A stretch of DNA of 64,000 bases from Psychrilyobacter atlanticus DSM 19335 (GCF_000426625.1 NZ_KE384548.1:310001-374000), one strand, 5' to 3'; shown: positions 48,495-57,489, counted from the stretch's first letter. Notes: generated by a model from the letters alone, not told the origin. Numbers and translations are program-made.

Positions 48495-51080
48495 ATGAAA
48501 AAATTTATTTATTCCTTTAACGACGGTGGAAAGGAAATGAAGTCTTTATTAGGAGGAAAAGGTGCAAACCTTTCTGAAATGACTAAATTAGGATTACCAA
48601 TTCCACAAGGATTTGTTATAACGACAGAAGCTTGTATGAAATACTATGAAGAGCAAAAAAAAGTATGGAAGGGCTTAAAGAAAGATATAGAGCAAAACTT
48701 AAAGAACTTAGAGGCCGTGACAGATAAAAAATTTGGAGGAGATAATCCACTTTTTGTTTCAGTAAGATCTGGTGCTGCCATATCTATGCCTGGAATGATG
48801 GATACAATCTTAAACTTAGGTTTAAATGACAAAACATATAAGTTACTTGCAACGCAAACAGGAAATGAAGAGTTTGCATTTAATAGTTATAAAAGATTTA
48901 TACAAATGTTTTCGGAGGTAGTATATGGAATTGAAAAGTACAAGTATGATTTACTTGAAAAAGAACTTGAGAAGAATGGAACTAAAAAAGAAACTTATAT
49001 TAAAGAATATAAAAAACTCTTCAAATCAGAAGTAAACTTTAAGTTTCCAGAAGATCCAATGGACCAACTGTTAGCAGCAATCGAAGCAGTATTTAGCTCT
49101 TGGAACAATCCTAGAGCTATCTACTACCGTAATTTAAATAATATCCCACATGATATTGGAACAGGAGTTACAGTTCAATCTATGGTATTTGGTAATATGG
49201 GAGATACTTCAGGTACAGGAGTAGTATTTACTAGAAATCCATCTTGTGGTGAAAATAAATTGTTTGGTGAATTTTTAATCGATGCTCAAGGGGAAGATGT
49301 AGTAGCAGGAATAAGAACTCCAAAAAAGATAGAAGAATTAGAAAATGTAATGCCTGAAACTTATAAAGAGTTAATAGATCTATGTGGCCTTTTAGAAGAT
49401 CACTATAAAGATATGCAGGATATAGAATTTACTATTGAAAATCATAAATTATACATCCTTCAGACAAGAAATGGTAAGAGAACTGCAAATGCGGCTATAA
49501 AAGTAGCTACAGATTTAGTTAATGAAGGTATAATAACTAAGGAAAAAGCTATAATGATGATAGAACCTGAGATGATCTCACAGTTACTACATCCAACATT
49601 TTCAGAAGAAGAGTTATCAAATTCAGAAGTTTTAGTGACTGGATTAGCTGCATCACCAGGTGCTGCAACAGGAAAAGTATACTTTAGTTCAGAAAAAATA
49701 AAGGAAAATAATGGCGGAATCTTAGTAAGATTAGAAACTTCACCAGAAGATATTGAAGGAATGAATATAGCAGATGGAATATTAACTGTTCGTGGAGGGA
49801 TGACTTCCCATGCAGCAGTAGTTGCCCGTGGAATGGGTAGATGCTGTATCTGTGGATGTGGATCACTTGACTTAGATGAAGAAAGAAGAGAATTTAAAGT
49901 AGGAAATATCACGGTCTCTGAGGGAGAATGTATATCATTAAATGGAAGTACAGGAAATGTATACTTAGGTGAGCTTAATAAAAGTGACTCTGGATTAACA
50001 GATGAATTTAAGATGATCCTGGATTGGTCTAGTGAAATTGGAGCAATGAAGGTTTTGGCAAATGCTGATACACCTTTAGATGCCAAAGTTGCTTATGACT
50101 TTGGAGCAAATGGAATAGGTCTTTGTAGAACTGAACATATGTTTTTCGAGGAAAAAAAGATAAATCATGTTAGAGAGATGATCTTAGCTGAAAATAGTCA
50201 CGAAAGAAAGATAGCTTTAGAGAGTATTTTACCTCTTCAAAGACTTGATTTTAAAGGAATATTTGAAGCAATGAAAGGGAATTCTGTAACAGTAAGATTG
50301 ATCGATCCTCCACTACATGAGTTCTTACCAAGAGAGATAGAAGAGAAATTAAAGTTAACAGAATCTATGGGAATTACCATGGAAGAGATAGATAATAGAA
50401 TGTTAAAGTTAGAAGAATTAAACCCTATGCTGGGTCATCGTGGGTGTAGATTAGGAATAACTTACCCTGAGATCTATGAGATGCAGTCTAGAGCAATCAT
50501 TGAAGCTGCGATAGAAGTTAAAAAATCTGGAATCGAAGTGAAACCTGAAATAATGATTCCATTAGTAGGAAAAGTAGAAGAACTTGGATACTTGAGAGAT
50601 AGATTAGTATTAATAGTAGATGAAGTAATTGAAAACTCAGATATAGATATGGAATATAAAATAGGAACGATGATAGAAGTTCCTAGAGCTTGTGTTACAG
50701 CTGATGAGATTGCAGAAAAAGCAGACTTCTTTAGTTTTGGAACGAATGACCTGACTCAGATAACTTTTGGATATTCAAGAGATGATGCAGGAAAGTTTAT
50801 CTCTGACTACAGAGAAAAAAATATCTTAGATGCAGATCCATTTGAAACTATAGATATAAAGGGTGTAGGAAAATTGATGGAGATGGCAGCAACTTTAGGT
50901 AGAGCAGCAAAGAAAGGTCTTAAGATAGGTGTTTGTGGAGAACATGGAGGAGATCCAAAAAGTATTGAATTTTTCCACTCAATCGGTTTAGCTTATGTAA
51001 GTTGTTCACCATATAGAATACCTATTGCTAAATTAGCAGTAGCGCAGAACACTATAAGAGGAAGAAATTATTCTTTTTAA
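48495..51080 (+). CDS. ppdK: Pyruvate, phosphate dikinase
   Basis: This 861-residue protein has the full three-domain PPDK plan. The N-terminal ATP-grasp domain has GGKGANLSEMTKLGLPIPQGF and SVRSGAAISMPGMMDTILNLG. The central phosphohistidine domain has GGMTSHAAVVARGMG (His439, with Thr437 and Ser438 available for PPSR-mediated control), and the C-terminal TIM barrel has the substrate Cys814 in GVCGEHGGDP. It interconverts pyruvate, ATP and phosphate with PEP, AMP and pyrophosphate. In fermenters it runs either in glycolysis or in gluconeogenesis. The two upstream genes encode its transcriptional and post-translational regulators, so the unit is self-contained. Start: ATG after AAGGAGG. Confidence 0.97.
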   Translation: MKKFIYSFNDGGKEMKSLLGGKGANLSEMTKLGLPIPQGFVITTEACMKYYEEQKKVWKGLKKDIEQNLKNLEAVTDKKFGGDNPLFVSVRSGAAISMPGMMDTILNLGLNDKTYKLLATQTGNEEFAFNSYKRFIQMFSEVVYGIEKYKYDLLEKELEKNGTKKETYIKEYKKLFKSEVNFKFPEDPMDQLLAAIEAVFSSWNNPRAIYYRNLNNIPHDIGTGVTVQSMVFGNMGDTSGTGVVFTRNPSCGENKLFGEFLIDAQGEDVVAGIRTPKKIEELENVMPETYKELIDLCGLLEDHYKDMQDIEFTIENHKLYILQTRNGKRTANAAIKVATDLVNEGIITKEKAIMMIEPEMISQLLHPTFSEEELSNSEVLVTGLAASPGAATGKVYFSSEKIKENNGGILVRLETSPEDIEGMNIADGILTVRGGMTSHAAVVARGMGRCCICGCGSLDLDEERREFKVGNITVSEGECISLNGSTGNVYLGELNKSDSGLTDEFKMILDWSSEIGAMKVLANADTPLDAKVAYDFGANGIGLCRTEHMFFEEKKINHVREMILAENSHERKIALESILPLQRLDFKGIFEAMKGNSVTVRLIDPPLHEFLPREIEEKLKLTESMGITMEEIDNRMLKLEELNPMLGHRGCRLGITYPEIYEMQSRAIIEAAIEVKKSGIEVKPEIMIPLVGKVEELGYLRDRLVLIVDEVIENSDIDMEYKIGTMIEVPRACVTADEIAEKADFFSFGTNDLTQITFGYSRDDAGKFISDYREKNILDADPFETIDIKGVGKLMEMAATLGRAAKKGLKIGVCGEHGGDPKSIEFFHSIGLAYVSCSPYRIPIAKLAVAQNTIRGRNYSF

Positions 51081-51100
51081 AAGATAAAAATGAAATTTAT

Positions 51101-51129
51101 TTGTCATTTAGATATATTTATGATAGATT
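51101..51129 (+). promoter_or_regulatory. Probable promoter of the TPP-riboswitch transcript
   Basis: TTGTCA (51101-51106) followed after 17 bp by TAGATT (51124-51129), just upstream of the riboswitch aptamer. The -10 is poor. Confidence 0.4.
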
Positions 51130-51135
51130 ATAGAA

Positions 51136-51220
51136 AAGCAAGGGAGCTGTAACGGCTGAGAGGAGACAAGATAGTCTCGACCTTTAACCTGATCTAGGTA
51201 ATTCTAGCGTAGGAAGTGAT
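51136..51220 (+). promoter_or_regulatory. TPP riboswitch (THI element)
   Basis: The conserved blocks are present in order: AGGGAGCTG, GGCTGAGAGG (CTGAGA core), a variable stem, then ACCTTTAACCTGATCT, GGTAATTCTAGCGTAGG and AAGTGA. These are the thi-box sequences that bind thiamine pyrophosphate. A terminator follows at 51241. The genes downstream are all thiamine salvage or uptake genes, as expected. TPP binding should favour the terminator and switch the operon off. Confidence 0.95.
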
Positions 51221-51240
51221 AAAATAATATTTTATTGTTA

Positions 51241-51272
51241 AAGATGCCTTTGTTTAAGGCATCTTTTTTTTG
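51241..51272 (+). terminator. Riboswitch-controlled terminator
   Basis: AAGATGCCTT pairs with AAGGCATCTT around a 5-nt loop and ends in eight T residues, 21 nt after the TPP aptamer and well before the first gene. Confidence 0.9.
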
Positions 51273-51403
51273 TAGTTTGGGAAATTATACCCGCAAGAGC
51301 ATCACAAAAATGCTAGTAGTTCACTTTGTAAACATAGAATTTTGCGATAAGGTTTATGGAGTAAATAAAAAATAATAAAGATCTAGATTATGCCTGTTTG
51401 GAT

Positions 51404-51418
51404 GCAACATCATGTTGC
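51404..51418. repeat. Dispersed hairpin repeat, copy B
   Basis: GCAACATCATGTTGC is a perfect 6-bp inverted repeat with a TCA loop, followed by TTTTT. Flanks are GATTATGCCTGTTTGGAT before and a tract ending ATAAAGAGA after, nearly the same as around copy D at 57475. Confidence 0.65.
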
Positions 51419-51449
51419 TTTTTGTTTTATAAAGAGATTTGGAGGAAAA

Positions 51450-52289
51450 ATGGAAGGAATTATACAGATGAAAGATGAATTGAAAAAAGTAAAGGAAAAT
51501 ATAGAGAAGAACAGACCCCTAGTACATAATATTACAAACTATGTAACGGTAAATGATTGTGCTAATATTCAATTAGCTTTTGATGGAAGTCCCATCATGG
51601 CAGACAGTATTTTAGAGGTAGAAGAGGTTGTATCAGTATGCAGCTCCCTGGTAATAAATATAGGAACGATAAATGAAAGGACTATAGAATCAATGATAAG
51701 AGCGGGAGAAATGGCTAATATTAAAGAAATACCAGTAATTTTAGATCCTGTAGGTTATGGGTTTACTAAGTTAAGAACTGATGGGGTAGATGAGATATTA
51801 TCCAAGGTTAAGGTATCGGTAATTAAGGGGAATATCAGTGAGATTAAGGGATTGCTAAAGGGAAATAATGATATTAACGGAGTGGATGTGAGCACTGCAG
51901 ATAAAGAGTTAACTAAGGAAGGTATCTTTGAAATAGCTAAAAAAGTATCAAAAGTACATAATTGTGTTGTTGCTGTAACATCAAAAGTTGATGTGGTAAC
52001 AGATGGTAAAAGAGTTGTTTATCTGTCCAATGGGAATCATATAATGTCTGATATTACAGGAACAGGTTGTATGATTAGTGCATTATTAGGAGTGAGCCTT
52101 GGAGGGAATAAAGAAAATATATTTATGGGAACAACCTATGGAGTTGGAATGATGGGTGTTTGTGGAGAAATAGCTGCAAACTCTTTAGAAAAAAGGGAAC
52201 TGAGTAGATTAAAAAATAATATATTGGATAAGGTTGGTTCTATAAAATTTGAAGAATTTATGGAAGTGTTGAATTATGAATACAACTAG
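51450..52289 (+). CDS. thiM: Hydroxyethylthiazole kinase
   Basis: This 279-residue protein starts at ATG 51450, 5 nt after TTTGGAGG; a longer in-frame start at 51390 runs through the repeat element and is rejected. The ribokinase-like ThiM fold is shown by RPLVHNITNYVTVNDCAN, GSPIMAD, VILDPVGYGFT, KGNISEI and DITGTGCMISALLG with the anion hole and catalytic Cys region. It phosphorylates hydroxyethylthiazole for thiamine salvage. It is the first gene of a TPP-riboswitch operon and overlaps thiE by 14 nt. Confidence 0.95.
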   Translation: MEGIIQMKDELKKVKENIEKNRPLVHNITNYVTVNDCANIQLAFDGSPIMADSILEVEEVVSVCSSLVINIGTINERTIESMIRAGEMANIKEIPVILDPVGYGFTKLRTDGVDEILSKVKVSVIKGNISEIKGLLKGNNDINGVDVSTADKELTKEGIFEIAKKVSKVHNCVVAVTSKVDVVTDGKRVVYLSNGNHIMSDITGTGCMISALLGVSLGGNKENIFMGTTYGVGMMGVCGEIAANSLEKRELSRLKNNILDKVGSIKFEEFMEVLNYEYN

Positions 52290-53742
52290 AATAAAGAAGA
52301 GAGATCTTCTTCTCTATGGTGTTATTTCTAAAGGGGGTCTATCTTGGGAAGAATATTTTCAAAAGATTGAACAATCTATAGATGCTGGAGTAACAATAAT
52401 TCAATTGAGGGAAAAAAATATGGATACCGATAGTTTTATTAAATTGGGAAAAAAAGTAAAAAAAATAACAGATAAAAAGGGCATCAAGTTAATTATCAAC
52501 GATAATATAGGTGTGTGTAAGGAGATAGATTGTGAAGGGGTGCATATAGGTCAGGGAGATATCTCACCGACAGAGGCTAGAAAGATTTTGGGTGAAGATA
52601 AAATCATAGGTTTATCGATTCAAACAAGGGAACATCTAGATAAAAGTATAGACAGCGATATTGATTATTATGGGGTAGGAGCGGTGTTTGCAACTACAAC
52701 AAAACTCGATGCAGACAATGTTTCGTATTCTGATTTAAAGGCATTATCTTTAGGTTCTAAAATTCCTATGGTGGCTATAGGAGGGATAAATAGATCAAAT
52801 ATATTAAAATTAGAAGGTACAGGAATAGCAGGGGTAGCGGTTGTATCAGCTATATATGGGGCAGAAGACACATACAAAGAGTCGAAGATACTCTTTAATT
52901 TAGCAAAAAAAACTTTTTTTAAAGGTGGAGGGAAAGAGATGAATACAGTATTAACTATAGCAGGAAGTGACTCTAGTGGAGGAGCTGGAATACAAGCAGA
53001 TTTAAAAACTTTTACAATGCATAATACATTTGGAATGAGTGTAATAACAGCAATTACAGCACAAAATACAACTGGGGTAAGATCTATTCAAAATATAAAT
53101 AAAGAAATAATAGAGGATCAAATAGATGCAGTATTTGAAGATATATATCCCATGGCAGTAAAGATAGGGATGGTATCTAACACAGAGATAATAAAAATAA
53201 TTTCAAAAAAATTGAGAAACTATGATGCAAAAAACATAGTTTTAGATACAGTAATGGTATCAACAAGTGGTCATACTTTGTTAGAAAAAGAAGCTAGGGA
53301 AACTCTTGTAGATGAATTATTGCCACTGGCTTCTATCATCACTCCTAATCTGCCGGAAGCAGAGATATTATGTGGGTTTGAGATAACTAATGAAGATGAG
53401 ATGAAAAAAGCATGTCAAAAGATATCTAGTTATTATAAAGGCTATATCCTAATTAAAGGAGGGCACCTTGAAACCAGTAAAAAAGCAATTGATATACTTT
53501 ACAAAGATGGCAAATATGAGATTTTTGAAAATGATTTTATAGATAATAAAAATACTCATGGGACAGGATGTACACTTTCTAGTGCTATTGCCGCTAACTT
53601 AGCTTTAGGAGGTAGTGTAGAAGAATCAGTGAAAAAAGCAAAAAATTACGTATACAGTGCAATTTCAAGTAAGATAGATCTTGGAAATGGGAAAGGACCA
53701 ATTGATCATATGTATAAATTTAATTTAGGAGGGAAAAATTAA
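52276..53742 (+). CDS. ThiE-ThiD fusion: thiamine-phosphate synthase / HMP(-P) kinase
   Basis: This 488-residue protein carries two complete enzymes. Residues 1 to about 210 are ThiE (GVTIIQLREKNM, LIINDNIGVCKEI, GVHIGQGD, VGAVFATTTK, AIGGINRSN). Residues about 222 to 488 are ThiD (VLTIAGSDSSGGAGIQADLKTF, TPNLPEAEILCG, NTHGTGCTLSSAIAA). They act consecutively: ThiD makes HMP-PP and ThiE joins it to the thiazole phosphate from ThiM. At the junction the DNA reads GGTGGAGGGAAAGAG then ATG (52939), a full SD and start, so ThiD may also be made alone. This looks like a fusion by loss of the ThiE stop. It overlaps thiM, and tenA starts within its stop codon. Confidence 0.92.
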   Translation: MNTTRIKKRDLLLYGVISKGGLSWEEYFQKIEQSIDAGVTIIQLREKNMDTDSFIKLGKKVKKITDKKGIKLIINDNIGVCKEIDCEGVHIGQGDISPTEARKILGEDKIIGLSIQTREHLDKSIDSDIDYYGVGAVFATTTKLDADNVSYSDLKALSLGSKIPMVAIGGINRSNILKLEGTGIAGVAVVSAIYGAEDTYKESKILFNLAKKTFFKGGGKEMNTVLTIAGSDSSGGAGIQADLKTFTMHNTFGMSVITAITAQNTTGVRSIQNINKEIIEDQIDAVFEDIYPMAVKIGMVSNTEIIKIISKKLRNYDAKNIVLDTVMVSTSGHTLLEKEARETLVDELLPLASIITPNLPEAEILCGFEITNEDEMKKACQKISSYYKGYILIKGGHLETSKKAIDILYKDGKYEIFENDFIDNKNTHGTGCTLSSAIAANLALGGSVEESVKKAKNYVYSAISSKIDLGNGKGPIDHMYKFNLGGKN

Positions 53743-54437
53743 TGTCAGTATCTAATATAGAACAAGAAAAAACATTACTAGAAGAACTAAAAGATGCGTG
53801 TAAGGATGTATGGCATGAGTATACCCATCCGGAATTTATAGATCAGCTTCAAGATGGAACATTGGATATAGAAAAATTCAGATATTATTTAAAACAAGAT
53901 TACCTGTATTTATTACACTATGTAAGGTGTTTTGCATTGATGGCGTTTAAAGGGGAAAGCTTAGAAGAGATACAGTTTGCTCTAGAGGGTACACTATGGA
54001 TAACAGAGGGAGAACTAGAACTGCATAGTCAGTATAAAGAGTGGGGGATAGAGAAACATGAATTAGAAAGTTCTGAAGAATCTATAGAGTGTATTGCTTA
54101 TACGAGATATATGAAAGATGTTGGGGCGAGTGGTGACTACCTGGATCTAATGATTGCTATTGCTTCTTGTTATATTGGATATGGAGAAATAGGACAAAGG
54201 TTGCTGGCAGATGAAAAAACAGTGTTGGAAGGAAATCCATATAAAGAGTGGATCCATATGTATGGAGGAGAAGGTTATCAGTCTTCTACGGTTGAGTTTG
54301 TAGAAAAATTAAATAGTTACGGTAATGGTATAAGTCATAAAAAATTAGAAAAATTAAAAATTATATTTAGGGAAGTAACAAGATTAGAGGTAGCTTTTTG
54401 GGATATGGGGATGAGAGGAGATAAAAAGATAAAATAG
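53742..54437 (+). CDS. tenA: Thiaminase II / aminopyrimidine aminohydrolase (TenA)
   Basis: This 231-residue helical-bundle protein begins EELKDACKDVWHEYTHPEFIDQLQDGTL, the standard TenA N-terminus with W and H-P-F motifs, and has FRYYLKQDYLYLLHYVRCFALMA and IASCYIGYGEIGQRL, which includes the catalytic Cys and the conserved Tyr/Glu. It salvages the pyrimidine of degraded thiamine by releasing hydroxymethylpyrimidine, which the ThiD half upstream phosphorylates. The ATG overlaps the ThiED stop codon by one base, so expression is coupled. It is part of the TPP-riboswitch operon. Confidence 0.95.
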   Translation: MSVSNIEQEKTLLEELKDACKDVWHEYTHPEFIDQLQDGTLDIEKFRYYLKQDYLYLLHYVRCFALMAFKGESLEEIQFALEGTLWITEGELELHSQYKEWGIEKHELESSEESIECIAYTRYMKDVGASGDYLDLMIAIASCYIGYGEIGQRLLADEKTVLEGNPYKEWIHMYGGEGYQSSTVEFVEKLNSYGNGISHKKLEKLKIIFREVTRLEVAFWDMGMRGDKKIK

Positions 54438-54488
54438 GGAAAGATAAAGTTAAAGAAATTATTATTAAAAGGTTGGGAGGGGAGTAAA

Positions 54489-55073
54489 ATAATAAAGAAT
54501 AAGCTAAATATGAGAGAGATAGTAGTTATGGCGGTGCTATCGATGGCATATGCAGTTATTTATATTGGTGGTGTAGGAGCTTGGGGAATATTTAATGCAA
54601 TATTTGGGCCTATTGGAACAGATATAGTATACGGTATCTGGTTTATGTCAGCAGTAACAAGTATGTATATAATTAGAAAACCAGGGTGTGCATTCCTTGG
54701 TGAGATGATGGCGGCGATGTCAGAGGTTTTACTAGGAACACCAGTAGGAGTAACGATGTTAATAGGAGCAGCAATTCAAGGGGCCTCTAGTGAATTAGCA
54801 TTTACGATAACAGGTTACAAGAAATACAATACGTTTGTTTTAATTTTAGCAGGGATATTTCCCAGTTTAGGAACATTTTTATACTCATATATTATGTATG
54901 GATTTTCTCATTTACCGGTAAAAATGGTTGTTATGATGTTAATAATTAGAGTGATTTCTGGTGGTTTGATAGGAGGATATGGCGGTAAGATGGTAGCTGA
55001 TACTCTAGCATCAACAGGTAGTCTAAACACATTTTCACTGGGAAGAGAAAGGAGGATAAAAATAAATGGCTAG
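54489..55073 (+). CDS. ykoE: YkoE-like substrate-binding (S) component of an ECF thiamine-precursor transporter; probable AUA start
   Basis: This protein of about 190 residues has five to six hydrophobic segments, with MAVLSMAYAVIYIGGVGAWGIF, FLGEMMAAMSEVLLGTPVGVTML and a C-terminal GGLIGGYGGKMVADTLA, matching YkoE, the S component that binds HMP or thiamine. The ATG at 54510 lies 25 nt or more after the only SD (GGGAGGGG, 54475-54482), too far for a normal start. In-frame ATA codons at 54489 and 54492 are 6 and 9 nt away and add IIKNKLN, a typical basic N-terminus, so an AUA start is likely. It overlaps the ATPase gene by 8 nt. Confidence 0.85.
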   Translation: MIKNKLNMREIVVMAVLSMAYAVIYIGGVGAWGIFNAIFGPIGTDIVYGIWFMSAVTSMYIIRKPGCAFLGEMMAAMSEVLLGTPVGVTMLIGAAIQGASSELAFTITGYKKYNTFVLILAGIFPSLGTFLYSYIMYGFSHLPVKMVVMMLIIRVISGGLIGGYGGKMVADTLASTGSLNTFSLGRERRIKING

Positions 55074-56595
55074 GGTAGAATTAATAAATTTTAGTTTGAA
55101 ATATTATGGACATAAGAAGGAAACACTTTCAAATATCAATTTAAGTTTTGATACTAATGAAAAAATACTCCTGCTATCACCTAGTGGATATGGAAAGAGC
55201 AGCCTTTTACTTTGTCTTCTTGGGATTATTCAAAGAAATAATCTAGGAGAAGTAAAGGGAAAGATTAGAATTGATGGCACAGATATAGAAGAGATGTCTC
55301 CTATAGAGATAGCCAAGAATTTTGGAATAGTTTTTCAAGATCCAGAGAATCAATTTTGTACAATGTATCCTGAAGATGAGATAGCTTTTTCATTGGAGAA
55401 TTTTTGTACTCCTTCAGAGAAAATAGGGGAAAAAATAGATAAAGTATTAGAGCAAGTAAAAATGAAAGATAAAAAAAGAGAGATGTTATCTAATCTTTCA
55501 GGAGGAGAGCAGCAAAAAGTTGCCATAGGTTCTTCATTAGCAGTAGAAAGTAAAATGTTGCTGTTAGATGAACCTACAGCAAATTTAGATACCTTAGGAA
55601 GGTGTGAAATAAATGAATTAATAACATCTCTTGATATTGGGTACCTCCTTGTAGAGCATAATTTTGAAGAATGGTTAGATAGAATAACAAGGGCAATTGT
55701 TATAGATAAAAATGGGACTATAAGAGTTGATAGTAGTGGAAAAGATTTTTTAGATAAAAATAGTGATATTTTAATAGAACTTGGCTTATCTAAAAATACA
55801 GAAGAGGATAAAAGTATCTGTAATAAGATGTCTTCGAATAAAAGTGATAAACTTTTAGAAATAAAAAAATTAAATTTTAAATATGCAGAAAAAACCATAT
55901 TAAATGATCTTTCCTTTGATGTAAATTCAGGTGAAATTGTAGCACTATTAGGAAAAAATGGAGCTGGAAAGACTACTTTATCTAAAATTTTAGGTGGAAT
56001 GGAATCGAGATTTAATGGTGAAGTATCTTACAGGGGTAAAAATATTAAAAAAATGTCAAAAGAAAAACTATATAGTGAACTAACTTATGTTTTTCAAAAT
56101 CCTGAACACCAATTTATAAAAGATTCTGTAAGAGATGAGATAGAACTCTTTAAGGAAATTCATGGAGAAGAGATCTGTGTAGATACTATTTTAGACAAGT
56201 ATAATTTAGAGGGGGTAAAAAATGAAAATCCATTTACTCTCTCTGGAGGCCAAAAAAGAAGGCTTTCAGTGGCGATAATGTTATCAAAAAAGCATAATGT
56301 ATTAATCTTAGATGAACCAACTTTTGGATTGGATTATTATAATACTAGAGAATTGATGATACAAATAAAAGGTCTAGCTAAAAAAGGTATGGGAATAATT
56401 ATAATTACCCATAATATGGAGATAGTAAAGGAATATGCAATGAAAGCACTGGTTTTAAAAGAGGGAGAAAATTCATACTTTGGATCAGTAAAAGAGTTGT
56501 TTGAAAATAGAGAATTTTTAGAAAAAGCAAAAATCATAGGAAAAAATACAAAACTTTGGAACGATGAGGAAGTGAAAAGATGTTTAGAGAGATAA
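55066..56595 (+). CDS. ykoD: ECF transporter ATPase with two fused ABC domains (YkoD-like)
   Basis: This 509-residue protein is two ATPases in one chain. The first domain (residues about 4-235) has LLSPSGYGKSSLLLCLLG, NLSGGEQQKVAIGSSLAV and LLLDEPTANLD. The second (about 265-500) has ALLGKNGAGKTTLSKILGG, TLSGGQKRRLSVAIML and LILDEPTFGLD. The first Walker A (SPSGYGKSS) deviates slightly. YkoD in Bacillus has the same two-domain form. It drives the ECF transporter with YkoE and the EcfT-type subunit encoded next. It overlaps its downstream gene by 16 nt and its upstream gene by 8 nt. Confidence 0.95.
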   Translation: MARVELINFSLKYYGHKKETLSNINLSFDTNEKILLLSPSGYGKSSLLLCLLGIIQRNNLGEVKGKIRIDGTDIEEMSPIEIAKNFGIVFQDPENQFCTMYPEDEIAFSLENFCTPSEKIGEKIDKVLEQVKMKDKKREMLSNLSGGEQQKVAIGSSLAVESKMLLLDEPTANLDTLGRCEINELITSLDIGYLLVEHNFEEWLDRITRAIVIDKNGTIRVDSSGKDFLDKNSDILIELGLSKNTEEDKSICNKMSSNKSDKLLEIKKLNFKYAEKTILNDLSFDVNSGEIVALLGKNGAGKTTLSKILGGMESRFNGEVSYRGKNIKKMSKEKLYSELTYVFQNPEHQFIKDSVRDEIELFKEIHGEEICVDTILDKYNLEGVKNENPFTLSGGQKRRLSVAIMLSKKHNVLILDEPTFGLDYYNTRELMIQIKGLAKKGMGIIIITHNMEIVKEYAMKALVLKEGENSYFGSVKELFENREFLEKAKIIGKNTKLWNDEEVKRCLER

Positions 56596-57302
56596 ATCCA
56601 ATAATAAAATTAGGGTGTAACCTACTAGGGGTAATCTTGTCTTTTCTAGTATTTACAGTAGAGGGGCTTTTTCTCATCTTAGGATTTACGTTCATAATAG
56701 CTTTGATTGAAAAGAATCTAACTAAAAAAAGTCTATTAAAAATATCTCCATTATTGTTGTTTGGAGTTGGAATATTTATAACTAATTTATTGTGGGGAAG
56801 TGGGAATTTTAATGACAGTTTTTCATATGGGAATTTTATCTTAGGTCTAAAACTCTTTTTAAGAGTAGCTATAATTGGAACATTAGCAATGAGTTTTTTA
56901 TTTAATATAGACCCAAATAGGATGTTGATGAGTCTTATGCAGAATTTAAGGCTGAATCCAGGGCTAGCTTATGGTATTATGGTAGCTTTCAGGTTCTTTC
57001 CAATGATGGAAAATGATATGAATATGATAAAAAATGCAAGGGATATTAGGCTTGGAGGAAGAAAAAAAACTTTTAAAGAGAAGATTACCCTTCCGATACC
57101 TCTTCTTGCTACAAATATTAGGAGAGCAGAAAGGGTTGCTATTGCCATGGAAGGGAGAGGATTTGACAGATTTAATAAAAGAACACATTATAAAAGTATA
57201 CCTTTAAAATTTATTGATTTTATCTATCTTATGGTAATATCGGGGATATTTATCCTAGTATATTTTTACGGACGTGGAGAGGGAAATTGGTTAGGGTATT
57301 AA
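56580..57302 (+). CDS. ykoC: ECF transporter T component (YkoC-like)
   Basis: This 240-residue inner-membrane protein has the EcfT/CbiQ layout: about five hydrophobic segments, then a cytoplasmic part with the coupling motifs RDIRLGG and ERVAIAMEGRGFD (the A-R-G-type helices that dock onto the ATPases). The start inside the YkoD gene makes it translationally coupled. With YkoE and YkoD it completes an importer for thiamine or its pyrimidine precursor HMP. It is the last gene of the TPP-riboswitch operon, and a terminator follows within 35 nt. Confidence 0.92.
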   Translation: MFREINPIIKLGCNLLGVILSFLVFTVEGLFLILGFTFIIALIEKNLTKKSLLKISPLLLFGVGIFITNLLWGSGNFNDSFSYGNFILGLKLFLRVAIIGTLAMSFLFNIDPNRMLMSLMQNLRLNPGLAYGIMVAFRFFPMMENDMNMIKNARDIRLGGRKKTFKEKITLPIPLLATNIRRAERVAIAMEGRGFDRFNKRTHYKSIPLKFIDFIYLMVISGIFILVYFYGRGEGNWLGY

Positions 57303-57335
57303 AGATATCGTATATATTAAGAGAAAAGAGTTAAT

Positions 57336-57375
57336 AAAAAAATGATTTCTACATAAAATAGAAATCATTTTTTAT
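57336..57375 (+). terminator. Terminator of the thiamine operon
   Basis: AAAATGATTTC(T) pairs with (A)GAAATCATTTT around ACATAAAAT and ends in T residues. Confidence 0.9.
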
Positions 57376-57381
57376 TTATGT

Positions 57382-57396
57382 GTAACATCATGTTGC
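57382..57396. repeat. Dispersed hairpin repeat, copy C
   Basis: GTAACATCATGTTGC (one G-T pair in a 6-bp stem, TCA loop), followed by CTTTTTT, just after the operon terminator and 79 bp before copy D. Confidence 0.6.
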
Positions 57397-57474
57397 CTTT
57401 TTTATTATCTAGGAAATTATAAAATTTGCAGAATAAATAATAGATTATAAAATCGAGATTGTGCTTATTTGGAT

Positions 57475-57489
57475 GCAACGTCACGTTGC
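57475..57489. repeat. Dispersed hairpin repeat, copy D
   Basis: GCAACGTCACGTTGC is a perfect 6-bp stem with a TCA loop, then TTTTT. The flanks GATTGTGCTTATTTGGAT and ATGAATAAAGAGA align with copy B 6.07 kb upstream. Confidence 0.65.

Noticed and set aside
49460-50086. 208-codon ORF antisense to ppdK
   Set aside because: It lies entirely inside a clear PPDK coding sequence and shows no domain.
51390-51449. Extended N-terminus of ThiM from 51390
   Set aside because: The extension is translated from the dispersed hairpin repeat and has no SD; the SD at 51441-51446 fits ATG 51450.
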